DNA of 64,000 nucleotides from Ramichloridium luteum (GCA_002368545.1 MTSC01000059.1:1-64000), one strand, 5' to 3'. Shown: positions 34,972-45,853, counted from the first letter of the stretch. Made by a program: numbers and translations. Notes: generated from the sequence alone by a model not told the origin.

Positions 34972-35693
34972 AAGATACTTAAGTTCATATTGATGGAGTC
35001 GTCCGCCCGCTTACCAGCGGTCTACTGATTCGTCTTAGGCCACGCCCTACGAAGCTTCGGGAATTGCGGCATTCGATGCATCATCTCTACAAACCTGTTT
35101 TCGTACTGCAATCTGAACCTATCTTTCTTCCTTGCGCGACGTTTTTGTAATTGTAGAACGAGAGAATGTGATCAGTCTGGGATTGGTGCTGAATGCATAC
35201 ATAAGTGCAAAGACGTACAATCCTGTCCGCACTTCAGCAAACATTCGCGACGCGCCAGTGTCTGAGATCCACCGCGCTGCTCAAGCATTCTCCGACGAGA
35301 TTATGGTACATGAATGTGCCACCTCAACCACCTGAGCTTACACCACACATTTCCGGTCAAAGATGACAAGATGCAATTTCGAAGCATCGAAGAGTAGAGA
35401 AAGAAGGTCTCGGGGAACGAGGGATGGCCGATCTTTGTTGACCTTCTGTATAGACTCGGATAGTTCGATTTTGATGAGTCAGCCGCTGGAAAACGAACGC
35501 GAATAATCATTTCAAGATCATAGAAATTAGCATCAAGTTACTCCGTATTGTTATTCAGGCCTTGATACATGCCTGAATCCATCAAATGCGCGGTTCATCA
35601 GAACTTGGCGTCCGTGAATTAAGGCAAATACATTCCAGGATTGCAGCCTGCCCAGCGTTGCAGAGCGCGACTCCGGACCTCCATTCCCATTGC
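34972..35693. other. Intergenic, left edge of the candidate cluster
   Basis: No gene recognised; contains the promoter of the YCII gene and the 3' flank of the first cluster gene. Confidence 0.5.
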
Positions 35694-37103
35694 TTAAAAA
35701 ATGAAATCCTGCGCCTGCTTCCACCAGTTCCCGACCGAATGCACCGCATACACGGCCCAAATCTGCCACTGCTTGAACTCGGTCGGGAAGGCCGTCTGTT
35801 CGACGAAGCCGGAGCCTTCATACCTCTCGCTTGCATCCTTCTTTTTGTCGATTTCACCACCAACAAAGTTCGCAGTGAAGCCGCCAATTCCGATCCCGTC
35901 GGGACCCAGCGCCATGTCGAAGAATTTCTGGTGATGCGTCGCCGTGAACTGCCATGTTTTGTTTTGAGTTGGCGAGTGGAAAGTAATCGTGCGACCGGTG
36001 ATGCGTGAGGAAAGCGGCGGGGCCCCGGAGCCTGTCGTAGAGCCAGCGGTGGTGAGAGGTTCGAAGATAACGCGATCCTCCCCTCCGACCAAGTCGGCTG
36101 CGCTTCCGGGAAGATTTGTGCTCGCCAGGAGCTCGCCATCTTTAAACAGCTGCGCGGAGAAGATCTCCTGTCCGGCGATGCTCGCTTCCCGCGACGTGTG
36201 CCGCCAGAACGTCAGCACATACGGACCTATGACGGCCCGGACTTGGTTGAACCCAGCGGCGAAGTCGAACCAGCCGTGAGTGGCCCAGGTCCGGGTGTGA
36301 CCGCCGGTTCCTGTGAAGTTGATGTTTTGTCCGCTTCCAGTAGTGTGACGGGATCGCGTGGTGTAGGTCACGTTCATCGGACCGCCGGCGATGGGATGCA
36401 TTAAGGAGAAGGCCGGGGTCAAGCGAGGGGTGGAACTGCCGGGTGACGTTGATGTCACTTCGCGGCCAAGAATCGAGGTCGAGGCCGAGGCAAACTCAGC
36501 GGAACCGCGATGTCGTTTCGTTTCCCAGTGGACGGTGGCAGACCGCACGTCCCTCGGAACGTCGAAGCGGTATGTCCGGCCTTTGCCAATCCAAATGCCG
36601 ACGATCGAATCCGTGCAGGTCAACACGGTGGAGTCGTCAACGAAGTCGAGGTCCTGCAGCACGAGTCTGCCGTCGAGCATCAGGAAGATTTCCACGCGGA
36701 GGTTCCCTTGCCTGAAGAAATGGTAGGAAGGATCTCTGGTGAAGTTGATCAAGATGGCAGAGTCCACGGAAGTCGAAGTACCGTCGAACAGCCATTGCTC
36801 CCAGGCGGTGGTGTTTGTGAAGGAGAGCTTGGGGAGGACGGGATGTTGGGTTGGGGAATCGATAATCTGTACGGATCCCGCGTGTTGATCGAAGGCGGAG
36901 CGATGATCGCGGATACAGGTCGCTCGTTCATGGTCAGTTATGAGGGATAATATCGAAGTGTCATCTTTAGCGTTTGTTGACTCTCCATTTCCCACGCCTC
37001 TGCTCCAGCCGGTTCTCAGACAAAAGGCAGTAATGCCGATTGCTAGCGCAAGCCATCTCAACTGGCTGGAGGACACGGTCGATCCACCACGATAGAAGAA
37101 CAT
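35694..37103 (-). CDS. CrtC/Diels-Alderase-like protein with membrane-anchor leader
   Basis: Single exon, 469 residues from Met at 37103 (an in-frame Met at 37190 is possible). Residues 1-60 form a leader, MFFYRGGSTVSSSQLRW plus a hydrophobic stretch, that is homologous to the leader of the nearby P450. The remainder resembles the fungal two-lipocalin family related to hydroxyneurosporene synthase (CrtC), which includes the Diels-Alderases Fsa2 and CghA. Hallmarks are FTGTGGHTRTWATHGWFDF (the GxGxHxxxW site), RAVIGPYVLTFWRHTS, an Asp/Trp-rich N-lobe (TNTTAWEQWLFDGTS) and a long C-terminal beta region. Known relatives fold decalins or other rings in PKS-NRPS products. No PKS is in the window, so the substrate may be new. 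A TCCGAAC element lies 106 bp upstream of the ATG. Confidence 0.72.
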   Translation of the reverse strand: MFFYRGGSTVSSSQLRWLALAIGITAFCLRTGWSRGVGNGESTNAKDDTSILSLITDHERATCIRDHRSAFDQHAGSVQIIDSPTQHPVLPKLSFTNTTAWEQWLFDGTSTSVDSAILINFTRDPSYHFFRQGNLRVEIFLMLDGRLVLQDLDFVDDSTVLTCTDSIVGIWIGKGRTYRFDVPRDVRSATVHWETKRHRGSAEFASASTSILGREVTSTSPGSSTPRLTPAFSLMHPIAGGPMNVTYTTRSRHTTGSGQNINFTGTGGHTRTWATHGWFDFAAGFNQVRAVIGPYVLTFWRHTSREASIAGQEIFSAQLFKDGELLASTNLPGSAADLVGGEDRVIFEPLTTAGSTTGSGAPPLSSRITGRTITFHSPTQNKTWQFTATHHQKFFDMALGPDGIGIGGFTANFVGGEIDKKKDASERYEGSGFVEQTAFPTEFKQWQIWAVYAVHSVGNWWKQAQDFIF

Positions 37104-37557
37104 TCTGCTGTAGTTCGTACGATCATTTGTGCAAGTTTCTTTACGATCAAAACACACACAATTGATTGAAAGACATGCCGAATCGGTCATAGCTCGTGCT
37201 GCCGTTCGCTCCGAACATGCAGCTCATGGTCCGAGCAAGGGCTCCGACAGACTTCATCGTGTCCGCTTCCCCCGAATAAGCCTCATGATCCCATTTGCCA
37301 CATCATCTATCGCAATCACAAATACGTTCAAGCTGATGTTATATGCTACACCTGTGCCATGATCACAAAAGCCCATCTTGGTCGTACTTCTCCGGAAGCT
37401 GCGTAGAAGGACCATGGTACAAAATGGGCTTGATGACATGTTTTGCATCCATACCTCGGCACAAGGATACATCCATTCCCTGTAAATACGATTGTATAAC
37501 GATCTCTTATTGTTGTTCGTATTGAATTCTATCATGAAGTTCATGCACTAGGAATAA
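37104..37557. promoter_or_regulatory. Promoter of the anchored Diels-Alderase-like gene
   Basis: CTCCGAAC at 37209-37216, TCCGAGC near 37231 and CTCCGAC near 37242 form a small TCCGA cluster about 105-145 bp upstream of the ATG. It is a candidate binding site for a Zn2Cys6 regulator. No other feature seen. Confidence 0.4.
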
Positions 37558-38806
37558 TTATATTACGGGGAATTGCAATACCTGCAGCACGCCCTTGCCC
37601 GCCCACGTCCCGCGCGACGCCTGCCCTTCCCACTCCGCGCTGACATCGCCCACGCCGAAATTCGCGTACGGGGACGCCTCCACCGTCGCCGTTCGCGAGA
37701 CATTCGCGACCAACACCGCTCCATTGCCGGGCAACATGAATCGCACTATCATGCCGTCCGGCGGCGGTGTGCCTGGCAGCGGCGGCGAAGTGCTCCCCCT
37801 ACCCCAGGTCGCGACATCCACGGCCCCGGGCGCGCAGCTCGAGAGAAGAATCTTGCCTTGGCCCTTTCCCGGGCGATCCTCGTCGCGTGTCTCGGCGACG
37901 TATCCAGCCGTCGCCCACGAGCCGTCGGGCAACCGCACGCTCGTCCACACGAGCGCATACGGTCCGACGCGCGCGTGGCCGAAGTAATACGACTGCAACG
38001 CGTACGGCGAGATCGGTTGCGCGCCCCAGACTTTGTCGTGGTAGCCCTGGCCGTTGAAATGGAGGCGGGTGTGGTCATTCGTGAAGGTCAGATCCACGGT
38101 CGCGGCCGCGTCGGGCTGCCCATTCGACCAGTTGATCGTTGGGATAAGAGCTTCTGATACGCCGACGCCGTCGGGACCGCACGCGAAGTGGGCTGGAGCG
38201 CGCTGTTAGGTCGTATGCACGGTCAGCGATTCGATCTTGTCATCCCAAACGGAAGGCAGCATGACTGACCGTCTTCAACACAATCTTGCCCTTCACCCCA
38301 AGCTCAGGACTGTCCATCTCGATCGTCCAAGTTGTCATCTTATTCTCGATCGGACTCGACCCATGCATCTGCACACCCGCGCCTTGCCAGAACGTGGCGA
38401 TGCTCTTATCGACGCCTTGCACAACCAAAAGCTCCTCAGCGTCGACATCCTTTGCGAACGCGGTTCCATTCGCAAATGTGCCGAGCAGCGTGATGGAGTA
38501 TGGCGTCGTCGGCGGGGGACCACCGGCGAAGTTCGGATCGTACGCCGGGTTCTGTATGTTGAAGAAGATGAGGAGTGACTCGTTCGAGGAAGAGGCGATG
38601 ATGTCGAAGTACCACGAGTCCCACGCCGTGTCGTTGGGTCCTGGTTTGATCTTCAGATGGTCGAAGGCGCCAAGGGAAGGAGAGGTCGTCTCGACGGTGA
38701 CGCTGCCACTGTAGAGGTCCTTGCCGAGGCGGTAGACTTGGGCTGTCGCCAGCGTTGGTAGGAGCCAGGCCAAAGCGGCTCCGAGCAGAGCGCTGGGCAA
38801 AAACAT
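37558..38806 (-). CDS. Secretory-pathway CrtC/Diels-Alderase-like protein
   Basis: Two exons (minus strand), 38270-38806 and 37558-38202, encode 393 residues. The intron uses a GTCAGT donor. Start at 38806 gives a signal peptide (MFLPSALLGAALAWLLPTLATA); an in-frame Met at 38956 would bury it. The protein matches the CrtC/Diels-Alderase-like fold. The N-lobe has AWDSWYFDII and FFNIQNPAYDP. The junction ACGPDGVGVSEALIP follows the intron. The hallmark HFNGQGYHDKVWGAQPI and SYYFGHARVGPYALVWTSVRLPDG come next, then a beta-rich C-lobe. In characterised relatives the GxGYHDxxWG segment lines the pocket that binds the polyketide substrate. It is tandem with the anchored paralogue and is probably in the same pathway. 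An exact GTTCGGAC element lies 165 bp upstream. Confidence 0.8.
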
Positions 38807-39286
38807 GATAAGTGCCAATGTGGTTGATCTGTTTCGACTAACAAAAGCTCGAATTCTGCAGGAAATTGTTCCATCGAGATTCTGATGCATGAGCATTAGC
38901 AAGTTGCCAAGGTTTCTAGGAGCTCTCTTGGAGATCCGACTTTCCGACCAGCTCAAAAGACCTCCAGCTCGTTCGGACTCACATCGGACATATCATCTCG
39001 ATCGGTGCGCTATTGAACTGCCGCATTCATGGCAAAAGCCCCATCACCAAGTTCGTTGACAGCGTGAAAACGAGTCATATTCTCTTCAAACAAACGTCTC
39101 ATGACCATGGGTAGACAGGAATAACGCCCATATTTGGGAGGTCAGCACAGCGATGACTAGGTTCATGGTCGATTGCTCTACAGGTGTAGGTTCTACTCTC
39201 TTTCTAATTCCGCCCAGTTTCTCCAATTTTCTTTTTCTATCATCTACCCATTCCTGTGCAATCTGATTATCTGGACCACCGTGTTT
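38807..39286. other. Promoter of the Diels-Alderase-like gene and 3' flank of the P450
   Basis: No gene. Contains the GTTCGGAC direct-repeat element listed separately. Confidence 0.5.
38971..38989. promoter_or_regulatory. GTTCGGAC element with TCGGAC direct repeat
   Basis: GTTCGGAC at 38971-38978 is followed by a second TCGGAC at 38984-38989. It lies 165 bp upstream of the second Diels-Alderase-like gene. A candidate Zn2Cys6 site; identification is by sequence recurrence only. Confidence 0.45.
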
Positions 39287-41391
39287 CTACAAGGGTACCA
39301 ACCTCACATAACTATCCTTCGCATTGTGATTCAACCGATCCACGCTCTCATACCCGCTGAACCTCTCCGGTGCGGGCAATAACTCAAACGCGGCCACCAG
39401 GGCCGCCACGAAGATGCGCATCTCGAGATAAGCCATCTTCTTGCCGAAGCAGCCACGCGAGCCCAGGCCGAAAGGGTGGCACTGTTTCGGGGTTAATAAA
39501 TTCCCAGTTCCAGAATCACGGACAAGGACTTACCGGCCCCGCATTCGGATCGAACTCGACCGTCCCATCTTCGCGCTCGACGAGCCAGCGCTCAGGCTGG
39601 AATTTGTTAAGGTCTCCTACCGACCAGGCCGTAGCGCGTTTGGGGATGTCGGTGCGCCGGAGATGCGGTGCAGCGATCGGCGCGCTGAGGTAGCCGGGCC
39701 CGTCGGTCATGAAGAAGACGTCGGTCCCCCTGGAATATCATCAGTGGTCAGCAAACGCCATGTCGAGCGCAAACGTCTGGAAAGTGGTGACCATACTTCG
39801 GGATTAAGAATCCCAACAACTCCGCATCCTTCACGGTGACCCGACTCGTGCCCGGCTGCGCGGCGGTACACCGCCCAACCTCTTCCACAAATGCATCCAG
39901 ATACGGCGTCTTCGCTTTCGCGATCGTCGACGCATCCGGAATCACCATCTTCTCTCCCGCCTCTCCACTCGCCCGATCCCGCCCTGCCCACAATTCCTTC
40001 TCTAGCTCCACACGCAACCGCGTTTGTACGCGCGGGTGATCCGCCAGATGCTTGACGGCCCACGCGAGCGTCGTGGAGGAGATATCGTGACCGGCGGCGA
40101 GGAAGCCGAACAGTTCATCGCGGAGCACGGGCGACGTTACGATGTCTTCGTCCGGATCGGCCTCGGTCGATTTGAGCACGCGCGCCAGCACGACATCCGC
40201 GGCTGAACGACCCGGCTCGCCGGCTTCGGCACGTTTCAGCGCCGCGCGGAGGTGGTCCGTCACGATCCGTTCCTTGGTCTTCAGCGCGTGGATCAGCGTC
40301 GAGTCGAGCTGGCGGAGCAGCCAGTGGTGTTGTTTCGGGAACGGTGAAGAGAGGACGCGCTCGACGGAACCGTCCATGATTTCCATCGCGTGGCAGAGCG
40401 CGGGGACGGGGAAGATACGAAAGGCGACGATGTCGGTTTCGGCGGCCCTTTTACGTGTTTCCTCCGCATCGAAGACATCGGACGAGCCGGATCGCTGAAG
40501 GCCGTCCATTTGACTCGCAGTCACGCCGGGCTGTGCGCCCATCGCGACGTCCCAGATCGCGTCAAGCATCGCGTTTTTGATGTCTTCGCGCGCATCGAAG
40601 GCGCGGTCCCGGCCTGCATGGTGAGCTTTGAAGCGCCACAGGTCGACGAGGCTGCAGATCGCAGCGTGGAGCTTGGGGGCAGCGACGTCGTGGAGGAAAG
40701 AAGGTGACATGGTCTCGGCCATGAGGCGTTTCTGTGCGCGTAGTCGGCTATCGGTTACGGGGAGCCGGACGTGGTGGTTGGGCACCAGGCCATTGAGGAT
40801 GTCGGCGAAGAGGTTGGAGCTACAGACAATTTCTCGTCAGGGGTCATCGATCAGGTTGGCTGGGAGATGAGCTCACCGATCGAACTCGTTGGGCGTCCGT
40901 CGCACAAGGACATCGTATGCGATGTCTGGGTCTGACACGATGACCCATGGCCTGTTGAACGGCCTCACGAAAAGTTGGACGATAGGCGAGTTGAGCTTGG
41001 TGCAGGCGCCTGTCATGAAGCTGTATACTTGCTGGGTTTCGCGATTCCATTTCATCAACGCCGGCACATCGCCGAGAAGCCCAAATCCGTGGTAATGAGG
41101 GATGCCTGGAATCGGCTTGGGAAGAGCGAGGTGGTAGACATAGCCAATGATCGCGAGGATGACGGCGAGAACAAAGAGGGAAGTCGACGTCTCCATATCC
41201 ATTGTCCTGGCGCTTTCATGGTCCATTATGATTGATAGAATCGAAGCGTTAGCTTGGGTGATGGGAGGAGTATTCCCGTCCGAGCAACCTTTCCGCATGG
41301 CACTCAAACAAACCGCAGTGAATGCGGCAACCAAAGCAACCCATGAGAGTTGGCCTAACGAAATGGTTGAACCACGACGATAGTGAAACAT
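39287..41391 (-). CDS. Cytochrome P450 monooxygenase with extra N-terminal leader
   Basis: Four exons (minus strand), 40877-41391, 39797-40819, 39534-39729 and 39287-39481, encode 642 residues. The catalytic domain has the I-helix AAGHDISSTT (about residue 414), the ExxR motif in EEVGR (about 484) and the heme loop FGLGSRGCFGKK with the ligand Cys at about 589. Before the usual P450 membrane anchor (MDMETSTSLFVLAVILAII) it carries a 63-residue leader homologous to that of the anchored Diels-Alderase-like protein, with its own hydrophobic stretch. Starting at the internal Met (41202) would give 579 residues. The predicted location is the ER membrane; the likely job is hydroxylation or other oxidation of the cluster product. 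An exact GTTCGGAC lies 139 bp upstream of the leader ATG. Confidence 0.9.
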
Positions 41392-41688
41392 CTTGATATC
41401 ATTCAGTGCAGTAAACAACAAAGTATTCCATTCATCACTTTTAACCGGGGCCCAAAAACGTACCGGGTCCTACATAGCTCGTGGGATTGTCCGTCACCCA
41501 TAGACTGGTCGATCTCCGACTCTGAGTCCGTTCGGACATGGCCTGTGCTTTGCATACCTCCGATGAGCTCCTCTCTTGTCCTTCGTGATCGAAGCTACCA
41601 CAAGCACGTTGGACCTTTGAAACTCTGGAGCGAAAAGTCTCGAAAACAATGCTATGGCCTACAGGCGTCTTCGTATCTCATACATAGG
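41392..41688. promoter_or_regulatory. P450 promoter with GTTCGGAC element
   Basis: GTTCGGAC at 41530-41537, preceded by GAGTCC, with further TCCGA copies at about 41515 and 41559. It sits 139 bp upstream of the leader start codon. The rest is the 3' flank of the acyltransferase gene. Confidence 0.45.
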
Positions 41689-43170
41689 TTAGACCGACAC
41701 ATCAACCATGTCGTTACCAACGACGACACCTTCATCGGCCTCGATTTTCAATGCCAGACACTGTGCAAGCTCATTCTGTATAATGCTCAATCTGTGCTTG
41801 ACAGATGTCAAGGTGTGATACCGAGTGTTGTAATTGAGCGACAAGACTAGTCGTCCCCGAAACGTCCAGACGTGAAAAGTCATTTGCCTCGTCATTGTTG
41901 CGGTTCCAAGGTGAAACTTCACAACCTTCAGATCGCCGACCTGCTGTTTGAGATGCTTTTCAATGACACCCAAGTTGCTGAGATACACGCCACTGGGAGG
42001 AATCGCTGGCGGAGCTGTCGAGACCGAAGCGAAGAACCATCTCAAGGATCGGCGGAACTCCTCACTGAACCAGTTCCTGAGTTGCGAAGTTGTCGCTTTT
42101 GTAATAGCTTCGAATGTGCCGTTGCGCGGTACAACGCCGACCGCTCCAAGAACGTAGACATTGCAGGCCGATGCTCGCGTGTTATGCGGCGCGGCCAAGT
42201 GGGGGCGAGGATCGGCGGAGATCATGATCTTGCACTCATTCTCCACATCGTCCGCTTTCGAGACGGCAAAGACCATCTGTGAAAGGGCATAATTCACTGC
42301 AGCCGTCACGGTAATGCCACGAGATTTGCAGCCTTGTACGATCCCACTCGTACTTGCTTCGCTGAGCATAACGCCATATTGTCTGTGGTGCGATATGTTA
42401 GCGACCCGGCTGATCTTGGTTCATCTTGGCACATACCCAATAGTTCCTGGCAGCGTGGCTATGTCGCCATCGAAAGGCAAGTTGCCCAGCGAGAACATGA
42501 CATCATGGAAGTCTGCCGCTTGCTTCATGCCCCATGCTTGCATTGTAAGAACCTTAAATGTGTCTGCATCGGCCGCATCTTCCAGAACTGGTGATGGTAC
42601 AGCAGGAGCCTTGACCTTCACATTCAGACCGTCTGCAATAAGCTCGAGCAATCGACCAACGATCATAATTGCGCCAATACCGTCAATCCTCCAGTGTTGC
42701 GAAACGAAGAGGATTTCAGACGTCGCAGGTAGCCACCAAAGACCAGGAAGATCACGCGGTGGTATCTTTGGCATTAACTCACTGCTGGATGATCCTTCGT
42801 CGACAGTAAAAGTCTGCTGAGCCCAATCCTCGACGCTGACATGGCGCTTCTGGAGGCCCACTGGAACGGCTCGAAGGTTAAGGTACTCCGTGCCGAGCAC
42901 TTTCCATGCTTGCGCAATGCGTTCTGCTGTGATTTGATGAGATGACTCGATCTGGCAAGCAATGCTGATTTCGGCATGTTCCTTGCCGAGTGGGCGTGTC
43001 ACACTTCCGAAGGTGATCCAGCCACACTCCAGGAGACCACAATCGACAAGATCTGATTCTTCCTTCGAGGTGACGGGCAATTCGTCCTTGTGTTGCGTGA
43101 ACCAGGATTGTGGCAGATAACGAGAAAGCCGCCGCAAATGCTTGTCCAGCGGGCCCACGATGGAAAACAT
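41689..43170 (-). CDS. Condensation-type CoA-dependent acyltransferase
   Basis: Two exons (minus strand), 42437-43170 and 41689-42382, encode 475 residues. The intron has a GTATGT donor, a GCTAAC branch site and a CAG acceptor. The protein belongs to the chloramphenicol acetyltransferase/condensation superfamily. The active site reads SQHWRIDGIGA (HxxxDG), and the C-lobe has the SNLGVIEKHL segment and a beta-strand rich end. It has no signal peptide or carrier domain. Fungal relatives, such as trichothecene 15-O-acetyltransferase types, acetylate hydroxyl groups; others acylate amines. In a sphingoid-type cluster it could N- or O-acylate the base, but this is inference. GTCCGAAC lies 154 bp upstream. 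Confidence 0.75.
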
Positions 43171-43323
43171 GATGTTTCAGTGATTCTATCTCAGAGTAAG
43201 ATCTTTCCAACGAGCAACTTTTCCTGACCTCAAAGTTCCCAATAACCTTCGAGATGGTTCAAATTATTGGTTCAGACCCCAAGTCCGACACGGCAAGTGA
43301 GATCCCGATCGTGCGCCGAGCTT

Positions 43324-43331
43324 GTCCGAAC
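43324..43331. promoter_or_regulatory. GTCCGAAC promoter element
   Basis: An exact copy (reverse orientation) of the cluster 8-mer GTTCGGAC, 154 bp upstream of the acyltransferase start codon. Another TCCGAC lies near 43282. Confidence 0.45.
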
Positions 43332-43408
43332 GAAGCATATCACACATTGACTTTCCTCAAACTACAGAAAGAACAAGAATATTGTACAAAACATCACCTG
43401 GAGTATCA

Positions 43409-44533
43409 TTACAATCTATCTTTTGGCAACGCTGCATTTTCACGGCCTTCATTCCGCAGCATGCTGTCAAAGTGCATTCGGAGAAATGGCCATGCAAAGG
43501 ACATGATAAAACCGAGGATCCAGTCAATCACTGGGGAGTCCTTAGGTGTCGGTCCTCGCATGTTATTCAATAGTAGTTTCGTGTTGACATCGGTCGTGAT
43601 GAAGAATTTACCGTCGTCAAGCCCACGAAGAATACCCCGAGCGATGTCTTCCGCTGAAGCGCCGCCAGTATCGTCTGTGCTTCCTTCAATTTCTTTCAAT
43701 AACCTTGGCTTATTTTGTTGTTCGCGGTAGAATGTATCAGTGTATATAGTGCCTGGGAACGAACAGTGAACGTGGATGCGTGTTCGCGGCCAGTAGAGGA
43801 ATGCCTCCTGTCGAAGAATGTCGGCCAGGGCCCGGATCGATGCTTTCGTCGGTGCGTAAGCATCGTATCCTGGAAGTGATATCAAAGCTGCGGTGCTTGC
43901 TGTGAAGACAAGGTGTCTATCACGAGTATCGTGCAATGCGTCGTGGATGCCTTCTGCGGTCCATCGTTTCCAGATCGCTTGCGAGAGGTATACCGATGAG
44001 AAATAGTTCTTGTCCATGCAAATCCGCATAGCATCGAGGTTCAAGTCGGCAAAGAATCCTAATTCATTTTCTGTGCCACCAGCCACACAAAAGATTGCAT
44101 CTGGTAGGTCGACATCGCTTATTCCAGATACGTATTCGTTGACCTGCGATGCAACTTGACTTTTAGTAAGATCAGAACGCAAATCTATGCTTGGTGCCTA
44201 CCTTTCCGACGTCCAGAAGATCAAGACTTGTAGCATGTATCTGCTGTCCAACATGGACGGCCTTCGATGAAAGCTGACGGCGGGCCTCGTCCAATGCCAC
44301 CTGTCCGCGCGCAAGTATCGTGACATGAGCGCCTTGGATAAGATGAGAACTAACTCGGCATCTTGTCACTTGGATCATACCTCGCGTGACTAGCTGCGCA
44401 GCTATCTCACGTCCCAGTCCCTTGGATCCTCCTGCAATTGTGACTCTCTATCGCTCTGGTCAGTATGGTGCAGAATTCGGACCCAGTGAAGACGCTTTCC
44501 GCAGACCTTTCCATTGACTTCGAATTTTCCCAT
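43409..44533 (-). CDS. 3-ketodihydrosphingosine reductase-like SDR (TSC10/KDSR-like)
   Basis: Four exons (minus strand), 44507-44533, 44381-44447, 44202-44332 and 43409-44143, encode 319 residues. The cofactor motif is assembled across the first intron (MGKFEVNGK|RVTIAGGSKGLGREIA). A TSC10/KDSR-like central part follows (LPDAIFCVAGGT, DKNYFSSVYLSQAIWKRW), then the catalytic pair in YDAYAPTKAS (about residues 171-175). The C-terminus has a hydrophobic membrane-associated stretch (WILGFIMSFAWPFL), as in KDSR. The family reduces the 3-keto group of the product of serine palmitoyltransferase with NADPH on the ER. Fumonisin Fum13 does the analogous step on a polyketide. It is divergent to the SUR2-like gene, and both probably share one promoter. 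Confidence 0.85.
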
Positions 44534-44812
44534 GTTAACTCAAATTTGCCCCAGATATTTTGAAACATAGATTAACAAAATTGGTCATTAGCGAGGGTTG
44601 TTATCACATCGTTGGAGGGTCTGCAATTGTCTACAGCGAATGTGGTAGGGTCGGAGGCGTCTCGTTGGGTCGGATTTGTCGGCGCAATGCGCTTCGGAGC
44701 CACCGAAAAGCGTCGCGAGAGAGTTCATCAAGACCACGACATTGCGTATCCAGTGAAAGGCATAATTGTTCTGTACAAGACACCAACGAAGATAATAAGT
44801 TAGAACACCAAG
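44534..44812. promoter_or_regulatory. Bidirectional promoter of reductase and C4-hydroxylase genes
   Basis: A 279-bp divergent region. GTCGGA at 44650-44655, GTCGGA near 44669 and TTCGGAG at 44693-44699 lie in the middle, roughly 115-165 bp from both start codons. This is the same spacing as the elements at the other cluster genes. Confidence 0.4.
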
Positions 44813-45853
44813 ATGCTGGTCAACGAAACATTGCCAATACTCGACCAGAACGCATTACTGCCGCGACCACAACTTATCGATGGCGTCCCGGATGCCGTCA
44901 CAGCAATTTTCGTTCCAATAATTGCTTACTGGGCGCTATCTCTGACCTATTTGGTCATTGACGAATGGGATCTCTTTCCACAATACCGAATTCACACTCC
45001 TGAGGAGATACGGATCCGCAACCTCGTAGGACGATGGGCATGTGCGTGGAACGTTGTCCAGCAGCAAATCGGACAGGTCCTGATGGGACTTGCATTTGCA
45101 TACATTAGTGGGCCCGAGTTGATCGGCTACCAACAAAATGACCTTCTTTGGTGGGCCCTGAAGGTAGAGCAATTCCGACGAGCGCTCATGCCAGCACTTG
45201 CCCTCATTGGAATCGACGCGAGCGGCTTCGACAAATACAGCACATGGTACGCAGGCTTCCAGCATCAATTCGATTTCGGCCTCACTTTCATGCCAACATC
45301 TGCATCTACTGCATACCAACCTTTCGATATCCTGCTCGCCACCGCTATTCAGAACCTGGTTATTCCTGGATCCCGACTATTCGTGGCTCTTTGTGTCATC
45401 GACACGTGGCAATACTTTTTTCATCGTCTAATGCACATGAACTCATGGTGCTACCGCAAGATGCATTCGCAGCACCATCGACTCTACGTACCATATTCAT
45501 ACGGTGCTCTCTACGGCAGTCGTGTCGAAGGGTTCCTGAGCGAAACAACGGGCGCCTACCTCGCGTTCTTGCTCTCTGGCATGAGTCCTCGACAGGGAAT
45601 GCTATTATTCACATTTGGGTCTATCAAGGCTGTCACTGATCACAGCGGATATGTACTCCCGTGGGACCCATTACAATACTTCTCGGGCAACAATGCAGCA
45701 TATCATGACTTGCACCATCAGACTTGGGGCCAGAAGACGAACTTCTCTCAGCCCTTCTTTACATTTTGGGACGATGTGTGTGGAACTCGATGGAAGGGCA
45801 ACGCAGGAAGATCGCAGCCGAAGAAGCATGTTCCTCGATTTGACAATGCTTAG
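44813..45853 (+). CDS. Sphinganine C4-hydroxylase-like protein (SUR2 family)
   Basis: Single exon, 346 residues. Membrane segments in the N-terminal half are followed by the three His boxes of the fatty-acid hydroxylase/sterol desaturase superfamily: HRLMHMN, HSQHHRLY and HDLHHQ. VIDEWDLFPQYRIHTPEEI, DTWQYFFHRLMH, SYGALYGSRVEGF and GNNAAYHDLHHQTWG strongly resemble fungal SUR2/SYR2. The likely reaction is Fe-dependent 4-hydroxylation of a sphinganine-type base in the ER, yielding a phytosphingosine-type triol. Because it sits beside a fused oxoamine synthase and a ketoreductase, it is more likely a dedicated pathway paralogue than the housekeeping copy. Whether the genome carries another SUR2 would settle this. 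Confidence 0.88.
   Translation: MLVNETLPILDQNALLPRPQLIDGVPDAVTAIFVPIIAYWALSLTYLVIDEWDLFPQYRIHTPEEIRIRNLVGRWACAWNVVQQQIGQVLMGLAFAYISGPELIGYQQNDLLWWALKVEQFRRALMPALALIGIDASGFDKYSTWYAGFQHQFDFGLTFMPTSASTAYQPFDILLATAIQNLVIPGSRLFVALCVIDTWQYFFHRLMHMNSWCYRKMHSQHHRLYVPYSYGALYGSRVEGFLSETTGAYLAFLLSGMSPRQGMLLFTFGSIKAVTDHSGYVLPWDPLQYFSGNNAAYHDLHHQTWGQKTNFSQPFFTFWDDVCGTRWKGNAGRSQPKKHVPRFDNA

Noticed and set aside
44475..44482. ATTCGGAC copy counted as a promoter element
   Set aside because: It falls inside the first intron of the KDSR-like gene, not upstream of the start, so it was not used as support for the motif.
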